Below, in pieces: positions 8,249 to 16,489 of a DNA stretch of 64,000 bases (its first letter is position 1; the number at the start of each line of letters is the position of its first letter). Source of the stretch: Flavobacterium sp. KACC 22761. GTDB taxonomy: Bacteria; Bacteroidota; Bacteroidia; Flavobacteriales; Flavobacteriaceae. Below the pieces are notes generated by a model. That model saw only the letters and a program-made list of their open reading frames with translations. It was not told the origin of the DNA and ran no database searches. The stretch spans positions 496,001 to 560,000 of the forward strand of contig NZ_CP139148.1 in the NCBI RefSeq assembly GCF_034058155.1, read 5' to 3'. A program made the position numbers and the translations under genes.

Positions 8249-8749
8249 ATGAGCAAAAACATCATCTTGACCAATCAAGAAATCGAACACAAAATCAAAC
8301 GTATCGCTTACCAAATTTACGAAACCTTTGTTGATGAAGAAGAAGTCGTGATTGCCGGAATCGCTTCTAATGGATCTGTTTTTGCCCAAAAAATAGCCGC
8401 TGCTTTAAGCAGTATTTCAACACTAAAAGTTTCGACTTGCGAAGTTAAAGTTGACAAACAAAATCCGCAATTGCCAATTCAGACTTCCTTAACTAAAGAA
8501 GAGTACCAAAACAAAGGATTGGTTTTAGTTGACGATGTTTTAAATTCGGGCACTACATTAATATATGCTGTTCGTCATTTCTTAGACGTTCCGCTTAAAA
8601 AATTCAAAACAGCAGTACTTGTTGACAGAAACCACAAAAAATATCCAGTAAAAGCTGATTTCAAAGGAATTTCCTTATCTACTTCTTTATTGGAACATGT
8701 TCAAGTTGTTTTTGATGAAAACGGCGATAATTACGCTTTTTTAAGCTAA
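8249..8749 (+). CDS. Phosphoribosyltransferase-domain protein (PyrR-like)
   Basis: This 166-residue protein has the type I phosphoribosyltransferase signature VLVDDVLNSGTTL (about residues 92-104), which binds PRPP, and an N-terminal part similar to PyrR and related uracil or xanthine phosphoribosyltransferases (GIASNGSVFAQKIAAAL). It could be a nucleobase salvage enzyme or a regulatory PyrR-like protein. No pyrimidine attenuator is visible nearby, and the gene is not beside pyrimidine genes. Its 3' end overlaps the convergent aroK stop by nine bases. Fold certain, substrate open. Confidence 0.8.
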   Translation: MSKNIILTNQEIEHKIKRIAYQIYETFVDEEEVVIAGIASNGSVFAQKIAAALSSISTLKVSTCEVKVDKQNPQLPIQTSLTKEEYQNKGLVLVDDVLNSGTTLIYAVRHFLDVPLKKFKTAVLVDRNHKKYPVKADFKGISLSTSLLEHVQVVFDENGDNYAFLS

Positions 8750-9259
8750 GATTTTCAAAATATCGGCAACCGTATCTTCGACTGATTTATTATCAACCGA
8801 GACTTTATGTTGTGCATGGTTGTAATAAAAGCTGCGGTCGAACAAGTGCTTGGCGATAAACTCTTTCATTTCTTCTTCATTCATTTCTGCAATCAGCGGG
8901 CGTTTGCTTTTATTGTGGACTAATCTATTATATAAAGTATCAATTGATGCTTTTAGATATACAGAAACGATATCATCGTTTTGAAGCAATAAATGATTAT
9001 TCGCATAACATGGAGTTCCTCCACCAAGACCAATAATATAATTCTCTGAAGATTTTAATAATTCGACAAACATTTCGTGTTCTAATTTTCGGAAATATAC
9101 CTCTCCATGTTTAGAAAAAATTTCATTTATAGACAAATTTGCTCTTTTTTCAATGCAAGTATCTAAATCCAGAAACGGAATATTTGTAATTTTTGACAAG
9201 TTTTGGGCAATTGTTGACTTTCCGCAACCCATGTAACCTAATAACACTATTTTTTTCAT
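8741..9259 (-). CDS. aroK: Shikimate kinase
   Basis: The 172-residue kinase phosphorylates shikimate at the 3-hydroxyl in the chorismate pathway. It shows the P-loop GYMGCGKST (residues 8-16), the shikimate-contacting DLDTCIE (about 31-37), GEVYFRKLE with its Arg near 57, GLGGGTP near 78, and the lid segment KSKRPLI near 118. Length and motifs are standard for AroK/AroL. It faces the phosphoribosyltransferase gene tail to tail. Regulation is not visible. Confidence 0.94.
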   Translation of the reverse strand: MKKIVLLGYMGCGKSTIAQNLSKITNIPFLDLDTCIEKRANLSINEIFSKHGEVYFRKLEHEMFVELLKSSENYIIGLGGGTPCYANNHLLLQNDDIVSVYLKASIDTLYNRLVHNKSKRPLIAEMNEEEMKEFIAKHLFDRSFYYNHAQHKVSVDNKSVEDTVADILKILA

Positions 9260-9330
9260 ATTAATAAAACCTTATAAACTAAGACATTGGGAACTTTTTG
9301 TAAAAAAAGACAAATTTATAATAAAAATGC

Positions 9331-9362
9331 TTGGAAACTTCGAAAATAACTCCTTATATTTG
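9331..9362 (+). promoter_or_regulatory. Promoter of the tRNA cluster
   Basis: TTGG at 9331 and TATATTTG at 9355-9362, separated by about 21 bases, form a good Bacteroidota promoter 24 bases ahead of the first tRNA-Lys. TATATTTGCACCC recurs before the third tRNA-Lys (9796-9808), so promoter and tRNA appear duplicated together. Confidence 0.7.
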
Positions 9363-9386
9363 CACCCGCATTCAAGAAACGAATAT

Positions 9387-9459
9387 GACTCGATAGCTCA
9401 GTCGGTAGAGCACATCACTTTTAATGATGGGGTCCTGGGTTCGAGCCCCAGTCGGGTCA
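9387..9459 (+). tRNA. tRNA-Lys (TTT), copy 1
   Basis: A 73-base cloverleaf: acceptor GACTCGA/TCGGGTC, D arm GCTC...GAGC, anticodon stem CATCA/TGATG with loop CTTTTAA (anticodon TTT), T arm CTGGG-TTCGAGC-CCCAG, discriminator A. The CCA end is not encoded. Three identical copies occur within 520 bases. Confidence 0.97.
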
Positions 9460-9499
9460 CAAAATTTGTGATTAACAAAATAAGTTTCTTGAAAGCAAT

Positions 9500-9572
9500 G
9501 ACTCGATAGCTCAGTCGGTAGAGCACATCACTTTTAATGATGGGGTCCTGGGTTCGAGCCCCAGTCGGGTCA
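9500..9572 (+). tRNA. tRNA-Lys (TTT), copy 2
   Basis: Identical to the copy at 9387-9459 over all 73 bases. It lies 40 bases downstream and is followed at once by a hairpin terminator. Confidence 0.97.
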
Positions 9573-9573
9573 C

Positions 9574-9608
9574 AAAGGTCGGGTAATTTATTTTACTCGA
9601 CCTTTTTT
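9574..9608 (+). terminator. Terminator between tRNA-Lys copy 2 and tRNA-Leu
   Basis: AAAGGTCGGGTAA pairs with TTACTCGACCTTT with one G-T wobble and is followed by a T-tract. A near copy with perfect pairing follows tRNA-Lys copy 3. Confidence 0.75.
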
Positions 9609-9615
9609 CTTTTTA

Positions 9616-9698
9616 GGCCATGTGGAGAAACGGTAGACTCGCCATCTTGAGGGGGTGGTGCTCGTAAGGGCGTGAGGGTTCAAATCCCTCCATGGTCA
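9616..9698 (+). tRNA. tRNA-Leu (GAG)
   Basis: An 83-base class II tRNA: acceptor GGCCATG/CATGGTC, D arm GAG...CTC, anticodon stem CCATC/GGTGG with loop TTGAGGG (anticodon GAG), a long variable arm TGCTCGTAAGGGCGT, and T arm GAGGG-TTCAAAT-CCCTC. Discriminator A; CCA not encoded. Confidence 0.95.
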
Positions 9699-9795
9699 CT
9701 ATAAATTTTGAAAACCTATTTTATTGTAAAATAAGCTTTTACAAATTATTGCGAAAAAGTGCTAAAAAAAGGCTTTAAAAGCTAAATAAAGTGCT

Positions 9796-9803
9796 TATAT
9801 TTG
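9796..9803 (+). promoter_or_regulatory. -7 box of tRNA-Lys copy 3
   Basis: TATATTTG matches the -7 consensus, lies 24 bases before the tRNA, and repeats the sequence ahead of copy 1. Confidence 0.65.
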
Positions 9804-9826
9804 CACCCTCATTAGAGAAAAACAAT

Positions 9827-9899
9827 GACTCGATAGCTCAGTCGGTAGAGCACATCACTTTTAATGATGGGGTCCTGGGTTCGAGCCCCAGTCGGGTCA
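9827..9899 (+). tRNA. tRNA-Lys (TTT), copy 3
   Basis: Identical in all 73 bases to the two upstream tRNA-Lys genes. It is followed by a terminator and then the decayed tRNA-Leu, repeating the Lys-terminator-Leu order upstream. Confidence 0.97.
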
Positions 9900-9900
9900 C

Positions 9901-9937
9901 AAAGGCCGAGTAAATTATTTTACTCGGCCTTTTTTCG
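9901..9937 (+). terminator. Terminator after tRNA-Lys copy 3
   Basis: AAAGGCCGAGTAAA pairs with TTTACTCGGCCTTT around a four-base loop and is followed by a T-run. Compared with the upstream copy it carries compensatory base changes that keep the stem. Confidence 0.85.
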
Positions 9938-9942
9938 TTTTA

Positions 9943-10023
9943 GGCCATGTGGAGAAACGGTAGACTCGCCATCTTGAGGGCAACACCCAATTTAACATAC
10001 AGACTTAGATCCCTACATGATCA
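9943..10023 (+). pseudogene. Decayed tRNA-Leu (GAG) copy
   Basis: The first 38 bases (9943-9980), through the D arm and anticodon loop, equal the intact tRNA-Leu at 9616. The 3' strand of the anticodon stem (CAACA instead of GGTGG), the variable arm and most of the T arm are replaced. The last 16 bases (GATCCCTACATGATCA) still resemble the original end with about three changes. It cannot fold as a tRNA, so it is a relic of a duplicated Lys-Leu cassette. Confidence 0.85.
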
Positions 10024-10148
10024 GACAAAAGCGCAAATCTTTGTCATAATTCTAAAATTTCAAATAAGTATTTCAGCAAAAATATTACTTCAAAACATTT
10101 ATATTTACATTACCTAAATGAAATATTTATAACCAATCCCGTAAATGC

Positions 10149-11294
10149 ATGAAGTCAAATTGTGTAATTTTTATTGCAATACTTTTCATTGTCGCTTCTT
10201 GTCAAAAAAACAATGACAAAAAACTAACGAAAGATATACGTGGCGAATGGATTTACATCAAAACTCAAGACGAAAGAAAAGCTAAAAAAAATAACAATAG
10301 CAGAATTCCAACTCCCCCACCTTCTCCATTTGGCAACCATGTGCCAGGATTTGTTTTTTTAGAAAACAATTTATGCGAAAACAAATCGGGGTATTTTAAA
10401 ACAAATGATGCACGAGAAAGAGAAAACAGAAAAATATATTTTTTAGGAACAAAAACTACGTATAAAATCGAAAACGATAGTTTGAAAATTTTTGATTTAG
10501 TCACGAAAACTTGGGAGAGTCAAAAAATACATTCGATTACGAGAGACACTTTAAAAATAGAAGAAAGCGACAGCATTTTTTCAAAATATGCGAGAACAAC
10601 CTACAAAATAAACCCAAATGAAAATTATGACAGAATTATAGTTTCGTCTTCTGACTGTTACGGTTCTTGTCCTATTGCAAGCATAAGCATTGAAAACAAT
10701 GGCAATATCATTTTTCATGGACAACATTATAATACACAAAACGGTCTTTTTAAATCTAAGATTTCTAAAAATGAATATCAAAAAATTCAAAACAGTTTTA
10801 AAAAAGCCAACATCATGAATCTTAAAAATAATTATGCTGGAAGTTGGACCGACGATGAAGAAATAACAATAACCTTTATAAAAAACAATAAAATAGTAAA
10901 ATCTATCCGTGATTATGGAAGAGTATCGCCAACCGAATTAATATGGGCCTACACACCCGTTAGATATCTATATCAACAAATAAAACTCACACCATTAAAA
11001 GCCCATAAGATATCACTTCCACAATGGGAAATTATATTCAAAAAAGGAAATCAGATTTGCGAACCCACAAAAGCAGAAAGCTTCTATCTTATAACAGAAA
11101 TATTAAAAGGCAAAGAAACCAATTATAATTTTGAACACAAATACCAGATCAAATTTTGGAATGATCAAAACAAAAAAGAAATAATCGATACTGATGGCAG
11201 ATATTTTAAATGCAAGGACATAACCATTGATATTGGTTATAATTTTTTGACTGAAAATAATTTGAATGCTAAATTTAGCCTCAAGAATCCGTAG
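10149..11294 (+). CDS. DUF6438-type lipoprotein
   Basis: A 381-residue predicted lipoprotein with signal peptide ending VASC (Cys18), followed by a lysine- and asparagine-rich N-terminal domain (about 25-150). The motif SSDCYGSCPIASISIENNGN (about 167-186) and the following strand-rich part match my memory of the DUF6438 family, in which a CYGxCPxY/A motif starts a small beta domain. The remaining C-terminal region (about 280-381) is unrecognised. The gene is richer in AAA and AAT codons than its neighbours and follows the tRNA cluster, which would fit an accessory insertion, but no integrase or direct repeat is visible. Confidence 0.65.
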   Translation: MKSNCVIFIAILFIVASCQKNNDKKLTKDIRGEWIYIKTQDERKAKKNNNSRIPTPPPSPFGNHVPGFVFLENNLCENKSGYFKTNDARERENRKIYFLGTKTTYKIENDSLKIFDLVTKTWESQKIHSITRDTLKIEESDSIFSKYARTTYKINPNENYDRIIVSSSDCYGSCPIASISIENNGNIIFHGQHYNTQNGLFKSKISKNEYQKIQNSFKKANIMNLKNNYAGSWTDDEEITITFIKNNKIVKSIRDYGRVSPTELIWAYTPVRYLYQQIKLTPLKAHKISLPQWEIIFKKGNQICEPTKAESFYLITEILKGKETNYNFEHKYQIKFWNDQNKKEIIDTDGRYFKCKDITIDIGYNFLTENNLNAKFSLKNP

Positions 11295-11334
11295 GATTAA
11301 TATAAACTACAAACAAATAGCAGTGAAATCTTTT

Positions 11335-11679
11335 TTAGTCTATCTCAATATACTCAGACTCCCCTTTTTCATTTCCATCTGTCAGCCATTCCCAATTTAA
11401 GGTCAATTTCATTTTTCCATTCTCTAGCAGTGTAATTTGAGCCACTGCTTTTCCCGCTTTTAATTGGTTATCTGTTGTCAAACATTGATATAGCATATTC
11501 AATTTATTGGCTTTCAGTTCGGCAATAATTTTTCCGTATTTAATTGTTCCTCCAAAATAATCTGCCGTCACGAGATTATCTTCTTGCTTGTAATTAAAAA
11601 CAGTTTCTGAATTCACTTGTCCGCTTTCTGAATTTTGAATAAGCGCAAATTTCTTGTTATTGAAATCAAATTTCCCCAT
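11335..11679 (-). CDS. Small beta-rich protein of the family often mislabelled N-acetylglutamate synthase
   Basis: A 114-residue soluble protein with repeated beta-strand patterns: SGQVNSETVFNYKQEDNLV, YFGGTIKYGKIIAEL, then MLYQCLTTDNQLKAG and LNWEWLTDGNEKGESEYIE. This pattern belongs to short proteins frequently labelled N-acetylglutamate synthase in Bacteroidota and Firmicutes, although they lack a GNAT fold and are too short for ArgA. I would treat the function as unknown. It is a single leftward gene, and the 190-base gap after it holds nothing clear. Confidence 0.65.
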   Translation of the reverse strand: MGKFDFNNKKFALIQNSESGQVNSETVFNYKQEDNLVTADYFGGTIKYGKIIAELKANKLNMLYQCLTTDNQLKAGKAVAQITLLENGKMKLTLNWEWLTDGNEKGESEYIEID

Positions 11680-11869
11680 TGTACTCTTTAGTTTTATTTC
11701 TTGTTTTACTTTCTGAAGTTTAAACTTACTAAAATTTTAAATTAGAAACCTTTCATTTAACCAACTTCGCACTCATCACTTATTATTTTCCGTTCCTCTA
11801 CTTTTATTTGTTCAATCTGTAATAGAGAAATATCTTTACTAAAGGTTTCAAAAATTATCGATTTTAAAA

Positions 11870-12928
11870 ATGAATAGATCTGTATCAAATTACTGGAAAA
11901 CACAACTTATCGGATGGACTTCTGCTGCTTTGTATTGGGGATTATCGGGCTTTTTCTTAAGTAAATACTTCATCTGGGAAATGGGTTTGCTCGATTTCAT
12001 TTTTGATATCATAATCGGCATCACATTAACACATCTTTACCGAAATTTTGCAATCAAAAAAGGATGGCACAAACTCAATCTAAAAAAATTGATTCCACGA
12101 ATTATCGTCAGCGTTTTAATTCTTTCCCTATTTTATACAATTGCAATTGTGATCAAACTTTATTTGGTTCGCCTTCTGATCTTAAAAAGCATGACGCTTT
12201 CTTTTTCAGCTTTTTTCAAATCAGTGCAATTGCAGATTTTTATTACCGGAACCAGATTGATGTCTGTTTGGCTGTTAGCCTATCATCTATACCATTATTC
12301 AAGACTGGAATTAGAAACCGTAAAAGAAAATGCTCGCTTGTCTCTTCTTGTAAAAGAAGCGCAACTGCAAAACCTCAGCACACAACTCAATCCACATTTC
12401 TTTTTCAATTCTTTGAATAATATAAAATACCTCATTATAGAAAATCCAAATTTAGCCCGAAGAGCAATTGATCTTTTATCTGAACTATTACGAAATTCAT
12501 TAAACAATAATTTTGTGCGATTCATTTCTGTGAACGACGAAATAAGCCTTGTCAAAGATTATCTTGAATTAGAAAAGATGCGATTTGAAGCGCGACTAAC
12601 TACAAATATTGAAATCAATTCAGCTGTATCAGAACAGCTGATTTTACCTCTGAGCATTCAGTCGCTGGTTGAAAACGCGATAAAACACGGAATTGAGAAA
12701 AGAAAAGCTGGCGGATTTATAAATGTAAAAATCGAAAGGGAGAACAATTTTATTAAAATCAGTGTCCAAAACTCAGGAAAACTAGATTTCGACAGTAAAA
12801 ACTCGGGTATCGGGTTGACTAATTTAAAAAAAAGACTCCAACTTCAATACAACGGAAATGCCTCTTTTGAAATTAAAGAGACTGAAAATGAAACTGTTTT
12901 GGCAACAATTTTAATTCCATCAAAATGA
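11870..12928 (+). CDS. LytS-type sensor histidine kinase
   Basis: A 352-residue membrane kinase: four membrane helices in the first 140 residues, a short coiled linker (145-170), then the His_kinase motif QLNPHFFFNSLNNIKYL with phospho-acceptor His176, and an HATPase domain (about 255-350) with LVENAIKHG and SGIGLTNLKKRL. Such kinases have no separate extracellular sensor domain, so the signal is probably perceived in the membrane. Its stop overlaps the start of the LytTR regulator gene (ATGA), showing a two-gene operon. The CocE-like hydrolase gene follows 11 bases after the regulator and may belong to the same transcript. The signal is unknown. Confidence 0.9.
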   Translation: MNRSVSNYWKTQLIGWTSAALYWGLSGFFLSKYFIWEMGLLDFIFDIIIGITLTHLYRNFAIKKGWHKLNLKKLIPRIIVSVLILSLFYTIAIVIKLYLVRLLILKSMTLSFSAFFKSVQLQIFITGTRLMSVWLLAYHLYHYSRLELETVKENARLSLLVKEAQLQNLSTQLNPHFFFNSLNNIKYLIIENPNLARRAIDLLSELLRNSLNNNFVRFISVNDEISLVKDYLELEKMRFEARLTTNIEINSAVSEQLILPLSIQSLVENAIKHGIEKRKAGGFINVKIERENNFIKISVQNSGKLDFDSKNSGIGLTNLKKRLQLQYNGNASFEIKETENETVLATILIPSK

Positions 12929-13638
12929 AAAAGATAAAAGTTATACTAGTCGATGATGAACGATTGTCACGAGAAGAATTAAAAAGAGCGCTGAAACTTT
13001 ATCCCGATTTTGTTCTAGTTGCCGAAGCTGAAAATGCCGACGAAGCCAGACACTTGATAGAATCTGAGCAACCCGATTTAGTTTTTTTAGACATTCAGAT
13101 GCCGGAAAAGTCCGGTTTTGATTTATTAGAATCTTTAGATTTTGTACCCTTGATCTTGTTTACAACCGCTTATGATCAATATGCCGTACAAGCATTTGAA
13201 GTCAACGCCTTAGATTATTTAATGAAACCCATAAGAGAGGAACGTTTTGCAAAAGCAATCGAAAAAATACGCAATACAATTAAATCGGAAGCTGAGCTGA
13301 CTATACCTGAAAACCGACAAATTTTTATTAAAGATGGCGAAAAACGATTCTTCATTCGCACAGACGAAATTTATTTAATCGAATCGCTAGAAAACTACAC
13401 CCGATTATTTTTTCAAGATAAAAAAGCGTTACAAAGACGCTCATTGAGACAGTGGGAAGAAATGCTTGATGAAAATACTTTTTTCAGAATAAACAGAACC
13501 GAAATTATAAATACAAAATACATTCAGGAAGTAATAAAAATAAATGGAGGAAGATTACAAATTAAACTCAAGACAGGGGAATTATTAGAAGTTTCCAATC
13601 GTCAATCGGTTAAATTCAAAAACAGCAACGGACTTTAA
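12925..13638 (+). CDS. LytTR-family response regulator
   Basis: A 237-residue regulator with a CheY-like receiver (phospho-acceptor Asp56 in FLDIQMPEKSG, acidic pair DDE near 10-12, the Thr of FTTAYD and the Lys of LMKPI) and a C-terminal LytTR DNA-binding domain (about 130-237; IYLIESLENYTRLF, FFRINRTEIINTKYI). It overlaps the sensor kinase gene by four bases and is surely its partner. LytTR proteins bind paired direct repeats; I did not find a convincing site upstream of the operon. Confidence 0.93.
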   Translation: MKKIKVILVDDERLSREELKRALKLYPDFVLVAEAENADEARHLIESEQPDLVFLDIQMPEKSGFDLLESLDFVPLILFTTAYDQYAVQAFEVNALDYLMKPIREERFAKAIEKIRNTIKSEAELTIPENRQIFIKDGEKRFFIRTDEIYLIESLENYTRLFFQDKKALQRRSLRQWEEMLDENTFFRINRTEIINTKYIQEVIKINGGRLQIKLKTGELLEVSNRQSVKFKNSNGL

Positions 13639-13649
13639 AAAAAGAATCC

Positions 13650-15392
13650 ATGAAATTTATTTACAACATAGTCTTTCTAATTCTCTTATTTACAAAAGCA
13701 TTTTCACAGCAAACACAAGCTATAAAATCAGAAGATTTTAAAAGTGCTTACGATATTCAAGACAGCGTGATGATCAAAACTCGAGATGGCGCGCTTTTAT
13801 CGGCAATAGTCGTTCAGAAAAAAGGCAATCACACTCCAAAACCTGTTATTCTGCAATTTACTATTTATGTAAGAGATAAAGGTCGAGATTTAAGATCTTT
13901 AAAAGAAGCTGCAGACAAAGATTATATTGGCGTTATCGCCTACAGCAGAGGCAAAAGATTTAGCCCCGAAGAAATCATTCCTTACGAACACGAAGCCAAT
14001 GACGCCTATGATGTAATTGACTGGATCAGCAAACAAAAATGGTGCAACGGAAGTGTTGGAATGTACGGTGGCAGTTACAATGGTTTCACACAATGGGCGG
14101 CTTGCAAAAAAATGCATCCCGCACTCAAAACCATAGTTCCAGCTGTTGCAAATAGACCCGGAATGGGACTTCCCATGGAAAATAATATTTTTATAAATCC
14201 CAATTACGAATGGTCTTTTTATGTAGGCAACACTAAATATTTGGACACCGTTGCCGGAAATGACCGACAACGCTTTAGAAAAATGATGTTTAAATGGTGG
14301 GAAACAGGCGTCGCTTATAAAAAAATGGACAGCATAGACGGTCAACCCAACAAATTACTCAAACGCTGGATTGTGCATCCTTCATTTGACGATTATTGGC
14401 AAAAAATGGCTCCTTTTGAAAAAGATTTTGCCCAAATAAACATTCCCGTATTAGCCTTTGACGGGTATTATAATGATTCTCAAAATTCTAGTTTATACTA
14501 TTTAAGAGAACTTCAAAAATACAATCCGAAAGCACCTATTTATTTAGTTATTGGTCCGTATGGACATTTCGGAACTCAAACGGGCGGTGAAAAAAACCTA
14601 TATGGCTATACTATTGACCCAATTGCGTTATTTGATATTAAAAAAACAACCTACGAATGGTTCGATTATATTTTAAAAAACGGCTCTAAACCGGAAATAC
14701 TGAAAAACAAAATAAACTATCAGGTCATGGGAACAAACGAATGGCGAAGTGCGTCATCGCTTGATAAAATGCACAACAGTTTTCTTAAGTTCTATTTAAC
14801 TGAGAAAAAAAAAGGTCAATTTTATGCTTTGGAAAACGAAAAGCCAAGTCAAAAAAAATGGCTTTACCAAGAAGTCGATTTTGCTGACAGACAAACGTTC
14901 AACAATGAATATTATCCAGACCCTATAATTAGAAAAGAAATCGACACGACAAGTGGTTACGCTTTTATAAGTGAACCTTTTAAAGATTCCATCTTAATAA
15001 ACGGTTCTTTTTTAGGAGAAACAAAAGCCAGCATCAATAAAAAAGATATGGATTTAGGCGTTACGCTTTATGAAGTATTGCCTAATGGCGAATATTTTCA
15101 TTTGTCTTATTTTATTGGCCGCGCCAGTTATGCAAAAAATAGTGCCAAAAGAATTTTATTAAAAGCAAATGAAATTGAAACGATTTCTTTTTCAAATACA
15201 CATTTGATCAGCAAGCAATTAAACAAAGGAAGCCGTTTGCTGGTAGTCATCAATGTCAATAAAAATGCGTTTGCACAATTAAATTATGGAACAGGAAAAG
15301 AAGTCAGTGACGAAACGATCAAAGATGCCAAAGAGCCCTTAAAAATAAAATGGTACAATGACAGTTTCATAAAAATCCCGATTTGGAAATAA
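13650..15392 (+). CDS. CocE/NonD-family hydrolase (X-Pro dipeptidyl-peptidase-like)
   Basis: A 580-residue secreted or periplasmic enzyme with a signal peptide of about 19 residues. The alpha/beta hydrolase domain carries the nucleophile Ser142 in GMYGGSYNGF, the likely acid Asp270 (LAFDGYYND) and His305 (GPYGHFG). The C-terminal 200 residues fit the jelly-roll domain of X-Pro dipeptidyl-peptidases and cocaine esterase. Family members cut acyl-Xaa or X-Pro peptides, or hydrolyse esters and beta-lactam precursors. It follows the LytS/LytTR pair by 11 bases, suggesting co-transcription. Substrate unknown. Confidence 0.85.
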   Translation: MKFIYNIVFLILLFTKAFSQQTQAIKSEDFKSAYDIQDSVMIKTRDGALLSAIVVQKKGNHTPKPVILQFTIYVRDKGRDLRSLKEAADKDYIGVIAYSRGKRFSPEEIIPYEHEANDAYDVIDWISKQKWCNGSVGMYGGSYNGFTQWAACKKMHPALKTIVPAVANRPGMGLPMENNIFINPNYEWSFYVGNTKYLDTVAGNDRQRFRKMMFKWWETGVAYKKMDSIDGQPNKLLKRWIVHPSFDDYWQKMAPFEKDFAQINIPVLAFDGYYNDSQNSSLYYLRELQKYNPKAPIYLVIGPYGHFGTQTGGEKNLYGYTIDPIALFDIKKTTYEWFDYILKNGSKPEILKNKINYQVMGTNEWRSASSLDKMHNSFLKFYLTEKKKGQFYALENEKPSQKKWLYQEVDFADRQTFNNEYYPDPIIRKEIDTTSGYAFISEPFKDSILINGSFLGETKASINKKDMDLGVTLYEVLPNGEYFHLSYFIGRASYAKNSAKRILLKANEIETISFSNTHLISKQLNKGSRLLVVINVNKNAFAQLNYGTGKEVSDETIKDAKEPLKIKWYNDSFIKIPIWK

Positions 15393-15422
15393 ATAATACC
15401 TCTACAATTACAAACATTACTT

Positions 15423-15908
15423 TTATTTACTCTGATGATCAAAACTCAAAACCTCTTTCAAAACCCATTGATTATTGATTAAAAGGTAAACATGAGTAAA
15501 CTTGGCTTCACTGGTAAAAACATCTGGCTTATTTGCTTCTCTTAAATAAAAATCATGGATTCCAGTCTGGACAACTCCGTAAAGTTTTCCTTCGCTATAA
15601 AGCGGATAGACTTCCAAACTTTCTGGTTTTACTTTCCTGATTGGTTTTTGAGGACCGTTTCCACAAATATTCTTTTTGACATTTTCCAAAAAAATCTTTT
15701 TATTCTGAATACCGCCTTGATCGTGATAAAAAACCAAATCAGGATGAATCGCTTTTTCCAGAAAAGCAATATCGCATTGATTAAAACTCTTTTCAAAGAA
15801 AATACTGTCGTGTTTTTTCAATGCCAAAAACAATTCAGAATCTTTTGCCGCTTGCGCGAAAGCTCCAATCGAAACATTCAATAAAAACAATACTAGGACT
15901 TTTTTCAT
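15423..15908 (-). CDS. Secreted NTF2/SnoaL-like protein
   Basis: A 161-residue protein with a cleavable signal peptide (MKKVLVLFLLNVSIGAFAQ) and an NTF2-like cone fold pattern of the DUF4440 type: helix with CDIAFLEKAIHPDLVFYHDQGG, then strands ending THVYLLINNQWVLKEVLSFDHQ. Such proteins may bind small hydrophobic ligands or act as enzymes; no catalytic set can be assigned. It converges on the CocE-like gene with a 30-base gap. The 250 bases to the next gene contain only that operon's promoter and operator-like repeats. Confidence 0.75.
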   Translation of the reverse strand: MKKVLVLFLLNVSIGAFAQAAKDSELFLALKKHDSIFFEKSFNQCDIAFLEKAIHPDLVFYHDQGGIQNKKIFLENVKKNICGNGPQKPIRKVKPESLEVYPLYSEGKLYGVVQTGIHDFYLREANKPDVFTSEAKFTHVYLLINNQWVLKEVLSFDHQSK

Positions 15909-16113
15909 ATCTAAAATTTACTAATCGTTACTTTTTTCAAAATAAAATTTGTCTTTCTAATTTTCATTAAAAATAAAACAAACCCATTAAAAACAATTTT
16001 TCAAGTGCAATAATTTCTCTTTTTTTTAATTCTTCCAAAAAACAAAAACCCTTAAAACCTTAAAAACACTCAGATTATCAAATAATTGCAAAAATAGTTG
16101 TTAAAAAATTTGC

Positions 16114-16159
16114 GTAGCCAAATGACTTCATATAAATTTGTAGCCAAATAACTTCATAT
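16114..16159 (+). promoter_or_regulatory. Promoter with flanking 20-bp direct repeats, likely ArsR operator
   Basis: A 20-base word starting GTAGCCAAATGACTTC lies at 16114-16133 and again at 16140-16159 with one change. The -7 box TAAATTTG (16133-16140) is exactly between them, and the regulator ATG follows at 16161. GTAGCC...CTTC is weakly palindromic. This is a natural place for the ArsR-type protein to bind and repress its own operon; binding is inferred. Confidence 0.6.
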
Positions 16160-16160
16160 T

Positions 16161-16484
16161 ATGAATTTAAGAAGAGATGTATTTCAGGCAATAGCCGATC
16201 CTACAAGAAGAGCGATATTACTTTTGGTTACTTCACATTCCATGACAGCTGGTGCGATCGCTTCCAATTTTGACACCGCGCGTCCAACAGTTTCAAAACA
16301 TTTAAAAATTTTGACGGAATGCGAATTATTGCAGCAAACACAAAACGGACGCGAAGTTCATTACACGATTAATGCAAAAAAGATGAGAGAAATAGCCGAT
16401 TTTATAGAACCTTTCCGTCAAATGTGGGACGAAAGATTCAACAAACTTGAAGATATTATGAAAAACTACAAACCTGAAAATTAA
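16161..16484 (+). CDS. ArsR-family (SdpR-like) transcriptional regulator
   Basis: A 107-residue winged-helix protein: [20 protein letters not shown], then the recognition region [23 protein letters not shown], then the wing [17 protein letters not shown]. There is no Cys metal site, as expected for the subgroup paired with SRPBCC genes. It starts a six-gene run and probably represses it through the direct repeats around its promoter. Effector unknown. Confidence 0.9.
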   Translation: MNLRRDVFQAIADPTRRAILLLVTSHSMTAGAIASNFDTARPTVSKHLKILTECELLQQTQNGREVHYTINAKKMREIADFIEPFRQMWDERFNKLEDIMKNYKPEN

Positions 16485-16489
16485 CCACT

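Noticed and set aside
9387..9899. CRISPR-like array of three 73-base repeats
   Set aside because: The repeats fold as tRNA-Lys and are unevenly spaced with promoters and terminators between them.
10149..11679. Genomic island at the tRNA cluster
   Set aside because: No integrase, no direct repeat of a tRNA end downstream and no other mobile gene; only one AT-rich lipoprotein gene hints at it.
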